From Streptomyces sp. NBC_00425 (GTDB taxonomy: Bacteria; Actinomycetota; Actinomycetes; Streptomycetales; Streptomycetaceae), in contig NZ_CP107928.1 in NCBI RefSeq assembly GCF_036030735.1, positions 6,634,001-6,698,000 on the forward strand: 64,000 bases of DNA. Reading direction: 5' to 3'. Every line of letters starts with the position of its first letter. Position 1 is the stretch's first letter. Under the pieces are notes generated by a model. That model made no database searches, was not told where the DNA came from, and saw only the letters and a program-made list of their open reading frames with translations. Below, one piece after another: positions 16,479-25,123 of the stretch. Both the position numbers and the translations under genes were made by a program.

Positions 16479-16511
16479 TGTGCAGGATCCTGACCTGCGG
16501 AAACGTTTCTC

Positions 16512-16807
16512 GTGAGGTGTCGGAGCGTCAACTGTCGCTCAACGGACTGAATCCGCTGCGCGCGGCTTTAAACGGCCCGGTCTGTTCGATGAGTTGCTCG
16601 AGCGGGGTGCCGCCGTCGCCCCGCGCCGCCCATGGCTTCGTGACGCCGGAACGAAACAGCACGCCGGGTTACTACCGTGACGTGGGCGCTGAGGTCTGGT
16701 CCGATGATGTCGGCCGGTTCGGCTCGGGGTCCGGCCGGTCTCCCGCCGGCCAGGGCGTCGCCGACCGGCGTACTTCTCCGGGACCGGATCCAGGCCGTGA
16801 TCTTCGC
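16512..16807. other. intergenic stretch without convincing gene
   Basis: No frame here has a recognisable family motif. A short minus-strand frame with GGTPLEQLIEQTGPF looks protein-like but is too short to identify and could be a gene end left by recombination at the repeat. Confidence 0.35.
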
Positions 16808-17485
16808 CTACGACACTGGCCTCGTCAGACCCGCCTGAACGTGGCCGGTGGCCGTCGTGGCGGGCTCGGACACCGGTTCCTGGGTCGGAGGAGACGGGCG
16901 GCGCTTTCTTCGCCACAGCAGCGTGCCGATCACCATCAGAGCGACGAGGGCGAGGGCAGGGCCGCCCAGGGTGAGGACGCGCTGGAGAGAGGTCGCGGCA
17001 GCGTATCCGACACCTGCTTCCGCGGTGGCCCACACACAGGCGGCGACGACGCTGTACGGGGCGATGCGGCGGTAGGGCAGGCGGGTGACGCCCGCGGAGT
17101 GCGGGGCGAGGGTGCGCACCACCGGCAGGAAGCGGGCCAGGAAGACCGCTCGGCCGCCGTGGCGCGTCATCAGCGTCTCGGCCTGGTGCCAGGCGGCACA
17201 CGGTATCCGACCCCCTATGCGGCCTCCGCGCAGCTGTTCACCGAGGAGTCTGCCGGTTCGATGGGCCAGGAAGTCACCCACCACCACGGCTCCGGCCGCG
17301 GCAGCGATCACGAGGGGGAGGCTGATGTGGCCGGTGCGGGCCAGCGCGCCGGCTGTCAGGAGCAGGGTGAGCGTGGGGATGAAAGCGCCGACGAGAAGGA
17401 TCGACTCAGCCAGGACCGCGGTTGCCACCACCGCGTACGCCGCGACCGGCGAGATATGGCCGAGGATGTCGGAGAGCGCGTTCAC
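16808..17485 (-). CDS. DedA-family membrane protein
   Basis: A 225-residue integral membrane protein of the DedA/SNARE-associated family, with several hydrophobic segments and the family core FLARFLPVVRTLAPHSAGVTRLPYRR split over two helices. GTG 17485 is chosen because it overlaps the stop of the upstream methyltransferase gene as GTGA. DedA proteins act in membrane lipid homeostasis (flipping of polyprenyl phosphates or phospholipids in characterised members). Coupling to a phospholipid-methyltransferase-like gene supports an envelope role. Confidence 0.82.
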   Translation of the reverse strand: MNALSDILGHISPVAAYAVVATAVLAESILLVGAFIPTLTLLLTAGALARTGHISLPLVIAAAAGAVVVGDFLAHRTGRLLGEQLRGGRIGGRIPCAAWHQAETLMTRHGGRAVFLARFLPVVRTLAPHSAGVTRLPYRRIAPYSVVAACVWATAEAGVGYAAATSLQRVLTLGGPALALVALMVIGTLLWRRKRRPSPPTQEPVSEPATTATGHVQAGLTRPVS

Positions 17486-18213
17486 CGACTTGCCCGGTCT
17501 GTCTGCGGCTCGAGCTGGTCCTGGTGCGCGGAGACAAGGGGGCGTTGCAGATGCCAGACGTAGGCGGGGGGAAGGTTGGCCCATACCGTCCAGCGGCCCG
17601 TGGCGTAGGTGTGCTGGTAGGCGGCCATGATCTCGTCGACGGCGGCGTGGCGGCGGGCTTCGGCTCGCGATGCCGTCAGGGCACGCGCCTTGCGGGTGCC
17701 GAGGTAGGCGAAGTAGGTCAGCGTGCCGCCTGGGTGGAGCAGTTCCATGTAGAGGGCCATGATCCGCCCGACCTGCACGGGCGGGAAGTTGGTCAGCGGC
17801 AGCCCGGAGACGATCACGTCGTACCGCTGGTCGCTGTCGAGCTGCTCTACGTAGGTCTGATGCACGTTCACCTGCGCGGGCCTGGCAGCCAGGTCCGGAT
17901 GCGTGGTGACGAGACGGCGCAGTCGCGCGGCGAAACGCGGGTTCGCCTCGACGATGTCCAGGCGGCTGGCTCGGGGCAGTTCGGGTATCAGGGTGCGGGT
18001 GACCGCGCCGGTGCCGGCACCGGCCTCCAGGACCGCCAGCGGGCGGGGTGCCTGAGCCCGTACGGGATCCGTCAGAGCGCGGGCCAGGGCCTTTCCGCTG
18101 GGGGCTATGGCACCCGTGGTGCGCAGATCACGGGCTGCTTCGATCAGGAACATCCAGCCTTCGGCATTGCGCTGCGCCAGGACACGGTCGTGGGAGGTGG
18201 TGCAGTCGTTCAT
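17482..18213 (-). CDS. SAM-dependent methyltransferase, phospholipid N-methyltransferase (PmtA)-like
   Basis: A 243-residue class I methyltransferase. The SAM motif is LEAGAGTGAVTRTL, preceded by the PmtA-type start with AIAPSGKALARAL, and motif IV reads YDVIVSGLPLTNFPP, characteristic of PmtA and related phosphatidylethanolamine N-methyltransferases. The ATG lies seven bases after TAGCGT on the minus strand, so the mRNA is probably leaderless. It is translationally coupled to the DedA gene and divergent from a two-component system that shares its promoter region. Confidence 0.78.
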   Translation of the reverse strand: MNDCTTSHDRVLAQRNAEGWMFLIEAARDLRTTGAIAPSGKALARALTDPVRAQAPRPLAVLEAGAGTGAVTRTLIPELPRASRLDIVEANPRFAARLRRLVTTHPDLAARPAQVNVHQTYVEQLDSDQRYDVIVSGLPLTNFPPVQVGRIMALYMELLHPGGTLTYFAYLGTRKARALTASRAEARRHAAVDEIMAAYQHTYATGRWTVWANLPPAYVWHLQRPLVSAHQDQLEPQTDRASR

Positions 18214-18345
18214 GGAATCGACGCTAGAAAGCCGCGACCGTCATCGGATCCTCCGTTCTGCGACGGCGTACCCCTACGAAAGTAGGGGGTGAACATCGCC
18301 GATCGCCGGACGGAACGGCGCACCGGTCTGCCTAGCATGGGCCAG
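18214..18345. promoter_or_regulatory. mirror-symmetric divergent promoter with central palindrome
   Basis: CCCCTAC-GAAA-GTAGGGG (18271-18288) is a perfect 7-bp inverted repeat. On the plus side a -10 TAGCAT (18333-18338) lies exactly 44 nt from the palindrome and seven bases before GTG 18346. On the minus side TAGCGT (18226-18221) lies 44 nt away and seven bases before ATG 18213. No -35 boxes are seen. A single activator site, probably for the adjacent response regulator, would serve both leaderless promoters. Confidence 0.6.
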
Positions 18346-19491
18346 GTGAGCAGCAGAGAAGGCCGCAGATGGGCGGCCTACGGGCGTGGCGCACTCGTGG
18401 CGTTGTGCGTACTGGCCGCCGCGCTGAACGACATGTCGTTCGAAGGGCACTACCTGGCCCCCGTCGTCACCGCGGCGCTGGTGTGCGGAACGGCCCTGCT
18501 CGTACCCCGGCTGCGCTGGCCGGTCGCGCCGCTGTTGGTGACCGTGGCCACGGCGTGGTGGGGATGGCCGTTGCTGCCACTGCTGGCTGTCACCCTGTTC
18601 GACCTGTCCGTGGATCGCCGAGCGCGGGTGGCGGTGGGATGCGCCGTCGCCGCCCTGGGCGCCAACCTGCTCAGCTACCGGGCCACCTCCCTGTGGACGG
18701 CGCAGTCCTACGCGTCCACGCTGCTCCTACCAGTGCTGGCCGTGCTCGTCGGGCTGTGGCTGGGTGGCAGGCGCCGCCTGGTCCGGGCACTGGCAGCCGA
18801 CGTCGAGCACCTGCGCATCGAGTCGCAGCTGCGCGAGGAAGCGGCCCGCATCGCGGAACGGTCCCGTATCGCCGCCGAGATGCACGACGTCCTGGCCCAT
18901 CGCCTGAGCCTGATCGCGCTGCACACCGGCGTGCTGGCCACCAAGGGCGACATGCTGCCCGCACCGGTCGTCGAACGACTCGGTCTGCTGCGCACGGCGT
19001 CCGTCGAAGCCCTCACCGATCTGCGCGACGTTCTCGGTGTGCTGCGCGACCCCGACGCCACGCCGGCCGGCGCCGCGCTCACGCCGGTGATGAGGGACGT
19101 AGGGGAACTGGCCGACGAGGCCCGCGCCGCCGGCCAGCACGTCGAGCTGACCATCGACGGCCTTCCCGAACAGGCTCCCACCACCCACCGCCTGGCCGTG
19201 CACCGCGTCGTGCGGGAAGCACTGACCAACGCCCGCAAGCACGCCGACGGTGCTCCGGTGACCGTACGCATCGACTACCGACCGCCGGCCACCCTCGTCG
19301 AGGTCACCAACCCTCCTGGCACTTCCCGCACGGACACCGTCGGCAGCGGCTACGGACTCGTCGGTCTGCGCGAACGCGTCACCGCCCTCGGCGGCCACCT
19401 GAACGCCGGACCGGCCGGCGCGGGCGCGTGGCGCGTGGCCGCCCGCATCTCCCACCCCCTCGGCATCGAGCAGAACGGCACCCCCACATGA
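18346..19491 (+). CDS. sensor histidine kinase, NarL/DesK type
   Basis: A 381-residue membrane kinase. The N-terminal part (about residues 10-145) has four to five hydrophobic segments. A coiled linker leads to the HisKA_3 dimerisation helix with His180 in EMHDVLAHRLS. The C-terminus is a HATPase_c domain with REALTNARKHA and GYGLVGLRERV. GTG 18346 is chosen as a leaderless start seven bases after TAGCAT; in-frame starts at 18289 and 18337 would begin before the predicted transcript. The stop overlaps the response-regulator ATG. The short membrane sensor suggests an envelope signal. Confidence 0.85.
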   Translation: MSSREGRRWAAYGRGALVALCVLAAALNDMSFEGHYLAPVVTAALVCGTALLVPRLRWPVAPLLVTVATAWWGWPLLPLLAVTLFDLSVDRRARVAVGCAVAALGANLLSYRATSLWTAQSYASTLLLPVLAVLVGLWLGGRRRLVRALAADVEHLRIESQLREEAARIAERSRIAAEMHDVLAHRLSLIALHTGVLATKGDMLPAPVVERLGLLRTASVEALTDLRDVLGVLRDPDATPAGAALTPVMRDVGELADEARAAGQHVELTIDGLPEQAPTTHRLAVHRVVREALTNARKHADGAPVTVRIDYRPPATLVEVTNPPGTSRTDTVGSGYGLVGLRERVTALGGHLNAGPAGAGAWRVAARISHPLGIEQNGTPT

Positions 19492-20138
19492 TCCGTGCCA
19501 TGATCGTCGACGACGATGCCCTGGTCCGCCTCGGCCTCGCCGACCTCCTCAACGGCGACCAGGGCATCGAAGTGGTCGCCCAGGCCACCGACGGCCTCCA
19601 GGCCATCGAGCAGGCCACCGCCCACCGCATCGACGTCGCCCTCGTCGACGTCCGCATGCCCCGCATGGACGGCATCACCGCCACCGCCCGCCTGCGAGCC
19701 CTGCCCTACCCCCCGAAGGTGATCACCTTGACCACCTTCGACCTCGACGAATACGTCTACGAGGCCCTCGCCGCCGGAGCCGACGGGTTCCTCCTCAAGG
19801 ACACCGACCCCGCCGAAATACTGCGCGCCGTCCACCTGGTGGCCGCCGGCTCGGCCATGCTCCACCCCACCGCGGCCCGCCGCCTCATCGACCGCTACCA
19901 CGCCACCCACCAGCCCCAGGTCACCGCGGCTCAGGCCCGGTTGGAGCGGCTCACCCCCCGCGAACGCGACGTACTCGCCCTGCTCGCCAAGGGCGACACC
20001 AACGCCGACATCGCCACCCGTCTCGCCATGCGCGAGAGCACCGTCAAGGCTCACGTGAGCCGCATCCTGACCGCGCTGGAGGTCACCAACCGCGTCCAAG
20101 CCGCCCTCGTGGCCCGCGACGCAGGCCTCACCTCCTGA
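19488..20138 (+). CDS. response regulator, NarL/FixJ family
   Basis: A 216-residue regulator with a receiver domain (acidic pocket Asp8-Asp10, phosphoacceptor Asp54 in VDVRMPRMDG, Lys in FLLKDT) and a C-terminal LuxR-type helix-turn-helix (LTPRERDVLALLAKGDTNADIA, split over two helices). The gene overlaps the kinase by ATGA and is its cognate partner. The palindrome at 18271-18288 is its likely binding site, giving autoregulation plus control of the methyltransferase/DedA pair. Confidence 0.9.
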   Translation: MIRAMIVDDDALVRLGLADLLNGDQGIEVVAQATDGLQAIEQATAHRIDVALVDVRMPRMDGITATARLRALPYPPKVITLTTFDLDEYVYEALAAGADGFLLKDTDPAEILRAVHLVAAGSAMLHPTAARRLIDRYHATHQPQVTAAQARLERLTPRERDVLALLAKGDTNADIATRLAMRESTVKAHVSRILTALEVTNRVQAALVARDAGLTS

Positions 20139-20171
20139 CCCGAGCAGTTTGTTACTGCGTGGCGGCCACTA

Positions 20172-20590
20172 GCCGGGTGGATGGGGCCCGTGCCGTTGGA
20201 CAGGGACCGGCCGGTGCCGTGGTGGGTGTGGGCGATGATCTCGGCTGTGATGGAGATGGCTGTTTCCTCGGGAGTGCGGGCGCCGAGGTCCAGTCCGATC
20301 GGGGAGTTGAGGTGGCTGAGTCGCCCCGCGGTGACGCCGGCCTCCCGCAGTCGCTGGTTGCGGTCCTCGTGCGTGCGACGGGACCTCATCGCGCCGACGT
20401 GGGCGACGGGGTGACCCAGCGCCGGGCTCAGGAGGGGGATGTCGAATTTCGGGTCGTGGGTGAGGACGCAGATCGCGGTGCGGGCGTCGACCTCGTGGCC
20501 GTGAGGTGGCGGTGGGGCCAGTCGACGACGACTTCGGCGGCGTGCGGGAAGCGGGCGGCGGTGGAAGCCGGGATCGTCCAGCTCGCGCGC
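20172..20590 (-). pseudogene. broken XdhC-family protein
   Basis: The C-terminal Rossmann domain of an XdhC/CoxI-type molybdenum-cofactor insertion protein is recognisable: AARFPHAAEVVVDWPHR in one frame, then ARTAICVLTHDPKFDIPLL, HVGAMRSRRTHEDRNQRL and SPIGLDLGARTPEETA in another. The frames join near 20500, where loss of one base in a GCCCACGAG-type context would explain the shift. The N-terminal domain is missing. No xanthine or CO dehydrogenase genes are nearby. Confidence 0.72.
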
Positions 20591-20841
20591 GAGGACGCAC
20601 TTGAAGGACCACACGGAGCAAGCCCAGGCCAGCGCAGGGGATTCCCGAAATTGCGTCTCCAGGCGAAACCAACCGCGTCACCAGCCACCAACCCGCCGAC
20701 CTGCACCTTCAGTTCGGCGATGACTCCAGAACCCCCGAATTTCGCGGAGGACAGGAGCATCCTGCCTCGGCACCGGCTACCCACCCCCTGCAGCGACCTG
20801 AGGTGGTGCCATGAGTGCCGTGTTCCTGATCAGGAGAAGAG

Positions 20842-20869
20842 CCGGTCCGGAGCCCGAACTCCGGACCGG
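20842..20869 (-). terminator. terminator hairpin of the symporter operon
   Basis: CCGGTCCGGAG pairs perfectly with CTCCGGACCGG around the 6-nt loop CCCGAA, 13 bp beyond the symporter stop on the minus strand. The stem extends by a G-U and an A-U pair. Confidence 0.75.
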
Positions 20870-20882
20870 TTGTGTGGGTACG

Positions 20883-22316
20883 TCAGCCGACGGCCGGCAC
20901 GGGGACACGGTCCGTTCCGGCCGCTTCCTTGACGTCGGCGTCCCCGGCCCTCTCACCCGGCGCGGGATCGGTGTACGGCGCGGCGGTGTGATCGGCCTCG
21001 GGGCCGGAGGTGTACGGAATCTCGCCGCGCAGGACGGCCCTGGCGCGGTCCGCATCCAGTTCCCCCTCCCACTTGGCTACCGCCAGGGTGGCGACGCCGT
21101 TGCCGACCACGCTGGTCAGGGCACGGGCCTCGGACATGAAGCGGTCGACGCCGAAGATGAGCGCCAGGGCGGCGACGGGGACGTGCGGAACGGCGCTGAG
21201 GGTGGCGGCCAGGGCGATGAAGCCGGAGCCGGTGACCCCGGCGGCGCCCTTGGAGGTGAGCAGCATGACGGCGAGCATCGACAGTTGCTGGGTGAGGCTG
21301 AGGTCGATGCCGAGGGCCTGGGCGAGGAAGACCGAGCCCATGGTCAGGTAGATCGCGGTGCCGTCGAGGTTGAAGGAGTATCCGGCGGGCAGCGTGATGC
21401 CCACGACCGGTTTGGAGGCTCCGGCGTGCTGCAGTTTGGCCATCATGCGCGGCAGCACCGGCTCGGAGGACGAGGTACCCAGAACGATCAGCAGCTCTTC
21501 CTTGATGTAGCGGAGGAAGGGCAGCAGACGCAGGCCGTTGAAGCGCATGACCGTCCCGAGGACGACCAGGACGAAGAACAGGGCAGTGAGCCAGAAGGAG
21601 CCGACCAGCAGGAAAAGGTGCCGCAGGGTGTCCAGGCCGTAGTTGCCGATGGTGAAGGCCATGGAGCCGAAAGCGCCGATCGGGGCCAGCCGCATGATCC
21701 AGCGGATGAGCGTGAAGAGGACCTTGGACAGCTTCTCGATGCCCTGGGTGATCCCCGCACCCGCCTCGCCGGCGGCGTTCAGCCCGAAGCCGAACAGGAC
21801 CGAGATCAGCAGCACCGGCAGGATCTCGTGGCCGGTCAACGCGCTGATGAGGGTGTCCGGAATCGTGGAGAGGACGAACGCGGCGACGCTCTCGTGGCTC
21901 TGGGTCGCCTCCGGCGGCAGGCCCTCGGTGGAGAGGGTGGAGACCTCGACGTGCAGTCCGACGCCGGGCTGGACGAGGTTGACGACGACCAGGCCGATCA
22001 CCATGGCGACGGTCGTCAGCACCTCGAAGTAGATCAGGGCCTTGAGACTGACGCGGCCCACTGCACGCGCGTTGCCCATGGAGGCGATGCCATGGACGAC
22101 GGTACAGAAGATGACCGGCGCGATCATCATGCGTACGAGCGCGATGAAGCCGTCGCCCAAGGGTTTCAGGTCGGCTCCGAACGACGGCCACAGCCAGCCG
22201 ACGGCTGCTCCGGCGAAGACACCGATGAGGCACTGGACGTAGAGCAGGGACAGCAGTCGGCGGATGCGGCCGGGTGGAGCGGTGACGGTGCCCGGGGCGG
22301 CGTCGTTGCGGCTCAT
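20883..22316 (-). CDS. dicarboxylate/amino acid:cation symporter (DAACS, DctA-like)
   Basis: A 477-residue transporter of the glutamate/C4-dicarboxylate symporter family. It shows about eight helices, the serine-rich loop LGTSSSEPVLPRM, the NLDGTAIYLTMGSVFLAQ region and the GAAGVTGSGF motif that bind cation and substrate. The ATG overlaps the PrpF stop (ATGA), so it is the second gene of a prpF-like/symporter operon ending in a strong hairpin. Neighbours suggest a di- or tricarboxylate substrate such as an aconitate-type acid; this is inferred. Confidence 0.87.
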   Translation of the reverse strand: MSRNDAAPGTVTAPPGRIRRLLSLLYVQCLIGVFAGAAVGWLWPSFGADLKPLGDGFIALVRMMIAPVIFCTVVHGIASMGNARAVGRVSLKALIYFEVLTTVAMVIGLVVVNLVQPGVGLHVEVSTLSTEGLPPEATQSHESVAAFVLSTIPDTLISALTGHEILPVLLISVLFGFGLNAAGEAGAGITQGIEKLSKVLFTLIRWIMRLAPIGAFGSMAFTIGNYGLDTLRHLFLLVGSFWLTALFFVLVVLGTVMRFNGLRLLPFLRYIKEELLIVLGTSSSEPVLPRMMAKLQHAGASKPVVGITLPAGYSFNLDGTAIYLTMGSVFLAQALGIDLSLTQQLSMLAVMLLTSKGAAGVTGSGFIALAATLSAVPHVPVAALALIFGVDRFMSEARALTSVVGNGVATLAVAKWEGELDADRARAVLRGEIPYTSGPEADHTAAPYTDPAPGERAGDADVKEAAGTDRVPVPAVG

Positions 22317-23431
22317 GCGGGGCGTCCTTCCAGGACGGGAACGAGGAGTTCGGCTCGGGCGATGCGGCGGGCGGCGCGGTGCAGCAGCACCGTGGGGGAC
22401 GCACCCTCCGCTGCGGGGACGGCTCGGGCGGTGATGACACCGGCCGGGGTGCCCAGTCGCAGCGTGCCGTCGGCGGTCTGCCGGGCGACGCGGTGGGCGA
22501 GGGTGCCGGGGGTAGCGGCTGCGGTGGCCAGCGCGACGGCCGAGGTGAGACCGATCGCCGGGTGGGGGGCGTGCATCGAGACCATCCGGACGGCCAGGTC
22601 GTACTCGTCCGGTCCGACCGGGGTGCCGTCGGTGGTGCGGTAGGCCGCGGGGCGGGCGACGACGCCGACCTTCGGCACGGCGTGGCTGACGGGATCGTTC
22701 TCCTTGGCCAGGCCCATGGCAAGGGCGGCCTGACGGCGCAGCATGGTGAGCGTGGGCACTGCCGCGGCGAACTCGGCCAGGGACTCGGTGCCCTGCAGGC
22801 CGAAGGCCTTGGCCTCGAACAGCGCGGCCGGGGCGCCGGCGTCGACCAGAGACACCTCGATCCCGCCAACCGGGCCGGTCAGGGTGTCCACGGCGTGGCC
22901 GGTCGGCAGGGTGCGGCCCGTGGTCGAACCCGCCGGGTCCTCGAAACCGAGCAGGACCGGAACCCCGAGCGCGGCGGTGCCGGGCACCGCGGCCGTGCCC
23001 TCGTCGAAGGCCGTCCGCCCGGGAGTGGGGATGGTGCCGGTGAGGCGGGCCCGGGTGTTGACATTGAGCATCCGCACCGTGGTGGAGTCCGACGTGATCG
23101 GCACCAGGCCGTTGTGGACGGCGTACAGGGCGACGGCGGTCGCGCAGTTGCCGCAGTTGCTGGCCCATTCCACGCGCTCGTCGCCGATGCCGACCTGCGC
23201 GAAGGCGTACTCGACGTCGATGCCCGGTTTCGTCGAGGTCCGGACGATCGCCGCCTTGGAGGTGGTGGAGGAGGCACCGCCGACACCGTCGATCTGGCGA
23301 GGGTCGGCGGCGTTGTAGGCGGCCAGCAGCAGGGTGTCGGCGTCCACGCCGGTCGCCACCACGTCATGGTGGTCGAAGATCCAGCACTTGCTGGTTCCTC
23401 CGCGGATCATCTCGCCCTGCAGACGCAACAC
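22313..23431 (-). CDS. PrpF-family isomerase (2-methylaconitate cis-trans isomerase-like)
   Basis: A 372-residue protein of the PrpF branch of the diaminopimelate-epimerase fold. It has MIRGGTSKCWIF near the start, a Lys in SSTTSKAAIV, SNCGNCATAV with the catalytic cysteine, and NDPVSHAVPKVG. GTG 23431 is chosen because GAGGAG precedes it and family members begin just before MRGGTSK; a further upstream ATG is not needed. No prpB, prpC or prpD genes adjoin, so a role in the methylcitrate cycle is less likely than isomerisation of an imported unsaturated carboxylate (aconitate- or oxalomesaconate-like). Confidence 0.82.
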   Translation of the reverse strand: MLRLQGEMIRGGTSKCWIFDHHDVVATGVDADTLLLAAYNAADPRQIDGVGGASSTTSKAAIVRTSTKPGIDVEYAFAQVGIGDERVEWASNCGNCATAVALYAVHNGLVPITSDSTTVRMLNVNTRARLTGTIPTPGRTAFDEGTAAVPGTAALGVPVLLGFEDPAGSTTGRTLPTGHAVDTLTGPVGGIEVSLVDAGAPAALFEAKAFGLQGTESLAEFAAAVPTLTMLRRQAALAMGLAKENDPVSHAVPKVGVVARPAAYRTTDGTPVGPDEYDLAVRMVSMHAPHPAIGLTSAVALATAAATPGTLAHRVARQTADGTLRLGTPAGVITARAVPAAEGASPTVLLHRAARRIARAELLVPVLEGRPA

Positions 23432-23531
23432 AACGGTCTCCTCGTGGAAACCCCGACGGCACTTCCGTGTGGGGTGCGATCCACAGTGAGCGCGCGAAGC
23501 GTGAAGTACAATCTCGGAAATCTGCATGGGT

Positions 23532-23548
23532 ATTAAGGTGAAGTTAAT
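23532..23548. promoter_or_regulatory. LysR-type box ATTAA-N7-TTAAT
   Basis: A perfect 5-bp inverted repeat with a 7-bp centre, 12 bp before the LysR start in the divergent gap to the PrpF gene. It fits the T-N11-A form of LysR recognition sites and suggests autorepression plus control of the divergent operon. Confidence 0.6.
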
Positions 23549-23560
23549 GCTGGAGGTGAC

Positions 23561-24472
23561 ATGATGCTCGACGTCCGGCGCATCCTGCTCTTCACCGAGG
23601 TCGCCCGCCGGGGCTCTGTCACCGCGACCGCACGAGCCCTCAACTACACTCCGTCAGCGGTGTCCCAGCAGGTCAGCCGCCTGGAAGCAGAAGCCGGGCA
23701 GCCCCTGCTGGAGCGCCATGCTCGGGGCGTCACGCTCACCGATGCGGGCCGCGCGCTGGCCGAACGGGGAGAGCGGATCGAGCGCGAACTGACGGCCGCG
23801 GAGAACGAGCTGGCCGACTTCGCGGGACTGCGCGCGGGCACCCTCCGGGTCGGAACCTTCCCCACCGTCGGCGCCTCCCTCCTCCCGCGGGCTGTGATCG
23901 CCTTCCGGGAAGCGCATCCGGACGTACGGCTGACCGTGCGCAGCGCCCGCATCGCGGGCCTGTGGGCGATGCTGGAGAACCGGGAGATCGAAATGTCCCT
24001 GATGTGGGACTACGACTGGAACCGCATCGACCGCGAGGACATCGCCGTCACCACACTGGCCGACGACCCCCCGGCCCTCCTCGTCGGCCAGGGCCACCCC
24101 CTGGCCGACCGCCCTTCGGCCGCCCTCGCGGACTTCGCGAACGATCCATGGATCACCCGCGCCGACCACCACCCGGTGGCCGAGGCCCTCGCCCGGAGCT
24201 GCCACGCAGCCGGCTTCGAGCCGCAGATCGCCTACGAGGCCCACGACTACCAGGAGGCCCAGGCCATGGTCGCCGCCGGCATCGGCGTCGCCCTCGCCCC
24301 CACCCTTGCTCTGGAAGGCATCCGAGCCGGTGTCAGCATCCTGCCGCTGCAGCCCGCCGGCCCGGTGCGCCGCATCCTCCTCGTCCGCATGAGCGACCAC
24401 GCCCTCACCCCCGCCGCCCAGGCCTTCGCGGTCTTTCTCCGCAACAGCGCCGCCGCCGCTACGGTGGCATGA
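23561..24472 (+). CDS. LysR-family transcriptional regulator
   Basis: A 303-residue regulator with the N-terminal winged helix (GSVTATARALNYTPSAVSQQ, residues about 16-36) and a periplasmic-binding-like effector domain (residues about 90-300). GGAGG precedes ATG 23561; a second ATG follows immediately. It is divergent from the PrpF/symporter operon with a LysR box in between, so it probably responds to the transported acid. Confidence 0.88.
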   Translation: MMLDVRRILLFTEVARRGSVTATARALNYTPSAVSQQVSRLEAEAGQPLLERHARGVTLTDAGRALAERGERIERELTAAENELADFAGLRAGTLRVGTFPTVGASLLPRAVIAFREAHPDVRLTVRSARIAGLWAMLENREIEMSLMWDYDWNRIDREDIAVTTLADDPPALLVGQGHPLADRPSAALADFANDPWITRADHHPVAEALARSCHAAGFEPQIAYEAHDYQEAQAMVAAGIGVALAPTLALEGIRAGVSILPLQPAGPVRRILLVRMSDHALTPAAQAFAVFLRNSAAAATVA

Positions 24473-24614
24473 CCTGTCGCGTTGATCGGCCGCCGGTGAC
24501 TCCGCGCCGTCGGTGGCGGCCGGATCGGCTGCATCGAACCTCCTCGGATCGTTGGTGAAGAAGCCCGGCACGCTTTCGGCGACGTAGGCCGTCGTCAGAT
24601 CGCAGCGCACCACG

Positions 24615-24785
24615 CAGGTTCAGGTCGCCGAAGCCGTGGGCGTCACCCAGGCCCGCGTCTCACGCACCGAGAAAGGTCAACTGGAGCGCGGCGAGGTCGA
24701 CACCCTCGCCGCCTACGTCAAGGCGCTCGGCGGCAAGCTGAAGATCGTCGCTGACTTCGGTGATGAGAGCTACCTCCTCGGCTGA
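24615..24785 (+). pseudogene. higA antitoxin 3' remnant (copy B)
   Basis: An open frame of 56 codons reading QVQVAEAVGVTQARVSRTE and later ALGGKLKIVADFGDESYLLG, nearly identical to the C-terminal half of HigA at 15873-16211. The N-terminal half and any higB are missing, and a stop precedes it. It is unlikely to be expressed as a working antitoxin. Confidence 0.75.
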
Positions 24786-24853
24786 CCCGATCGACGCGCC
24801 GCTACCCAGGTCGATGCACAGTCCGGTGGGCGGGAACGCCTCGTGACGTCAGG

Positions 24854-24893
24854 GATGATGCTCCACCCCGGTGGCCTGGGATGGAGCATCATC
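24854..24893 (+). terminator. hairpin of repeat copy B
   Basis: GATGATGCTCCA pairs with TGGAGCATCATC, then one mismatch and three further pairs. Compared with copy A, two stem pairs changed on both sides (T-A to A-T and G-C to A-T), so pairing has been preserved. Confidence 0.65.
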
Positions 24894-25123
24894 GCGTCGG
24901 TAAGGGACTCCGCTGCGAGAAGGGTCCGGGCCCTCGGCTGAACAGGGCGGACGCGGCTGCCGCTGTGGCAGTGTCCAACTCGTCGACCCCCAGGGGCCAT
25001 TGAGGGGCCACAAGGACAGGAACAGGCTGACGGACACTGCACACGGCTGACATAGACCAGCACGTCTGACCTGCAAGAACGTCCTGAATCGGCACTGATC
25101 GGCAAGCACCGCCAAGATCCCCA

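Larger units (their letters stand above)
16041..16510. repeat. higA-3'/hairpin/tRNA-3' repeat, copy A
   Basis: Copy A holds the higA 3' half, the text GTGACGTCAGGG, a hairpin, a linker with ACGTCTGACCTGCAAGAACG, a 3' tRNA half and CTGCGGAAACGT. Copy B (24615-25203) has the same order with about 130 extra bases between hairpin and linker. Copy C (45924-46130) keeps only the first part. Copy A is the least decayed. Confidence 0.75.
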
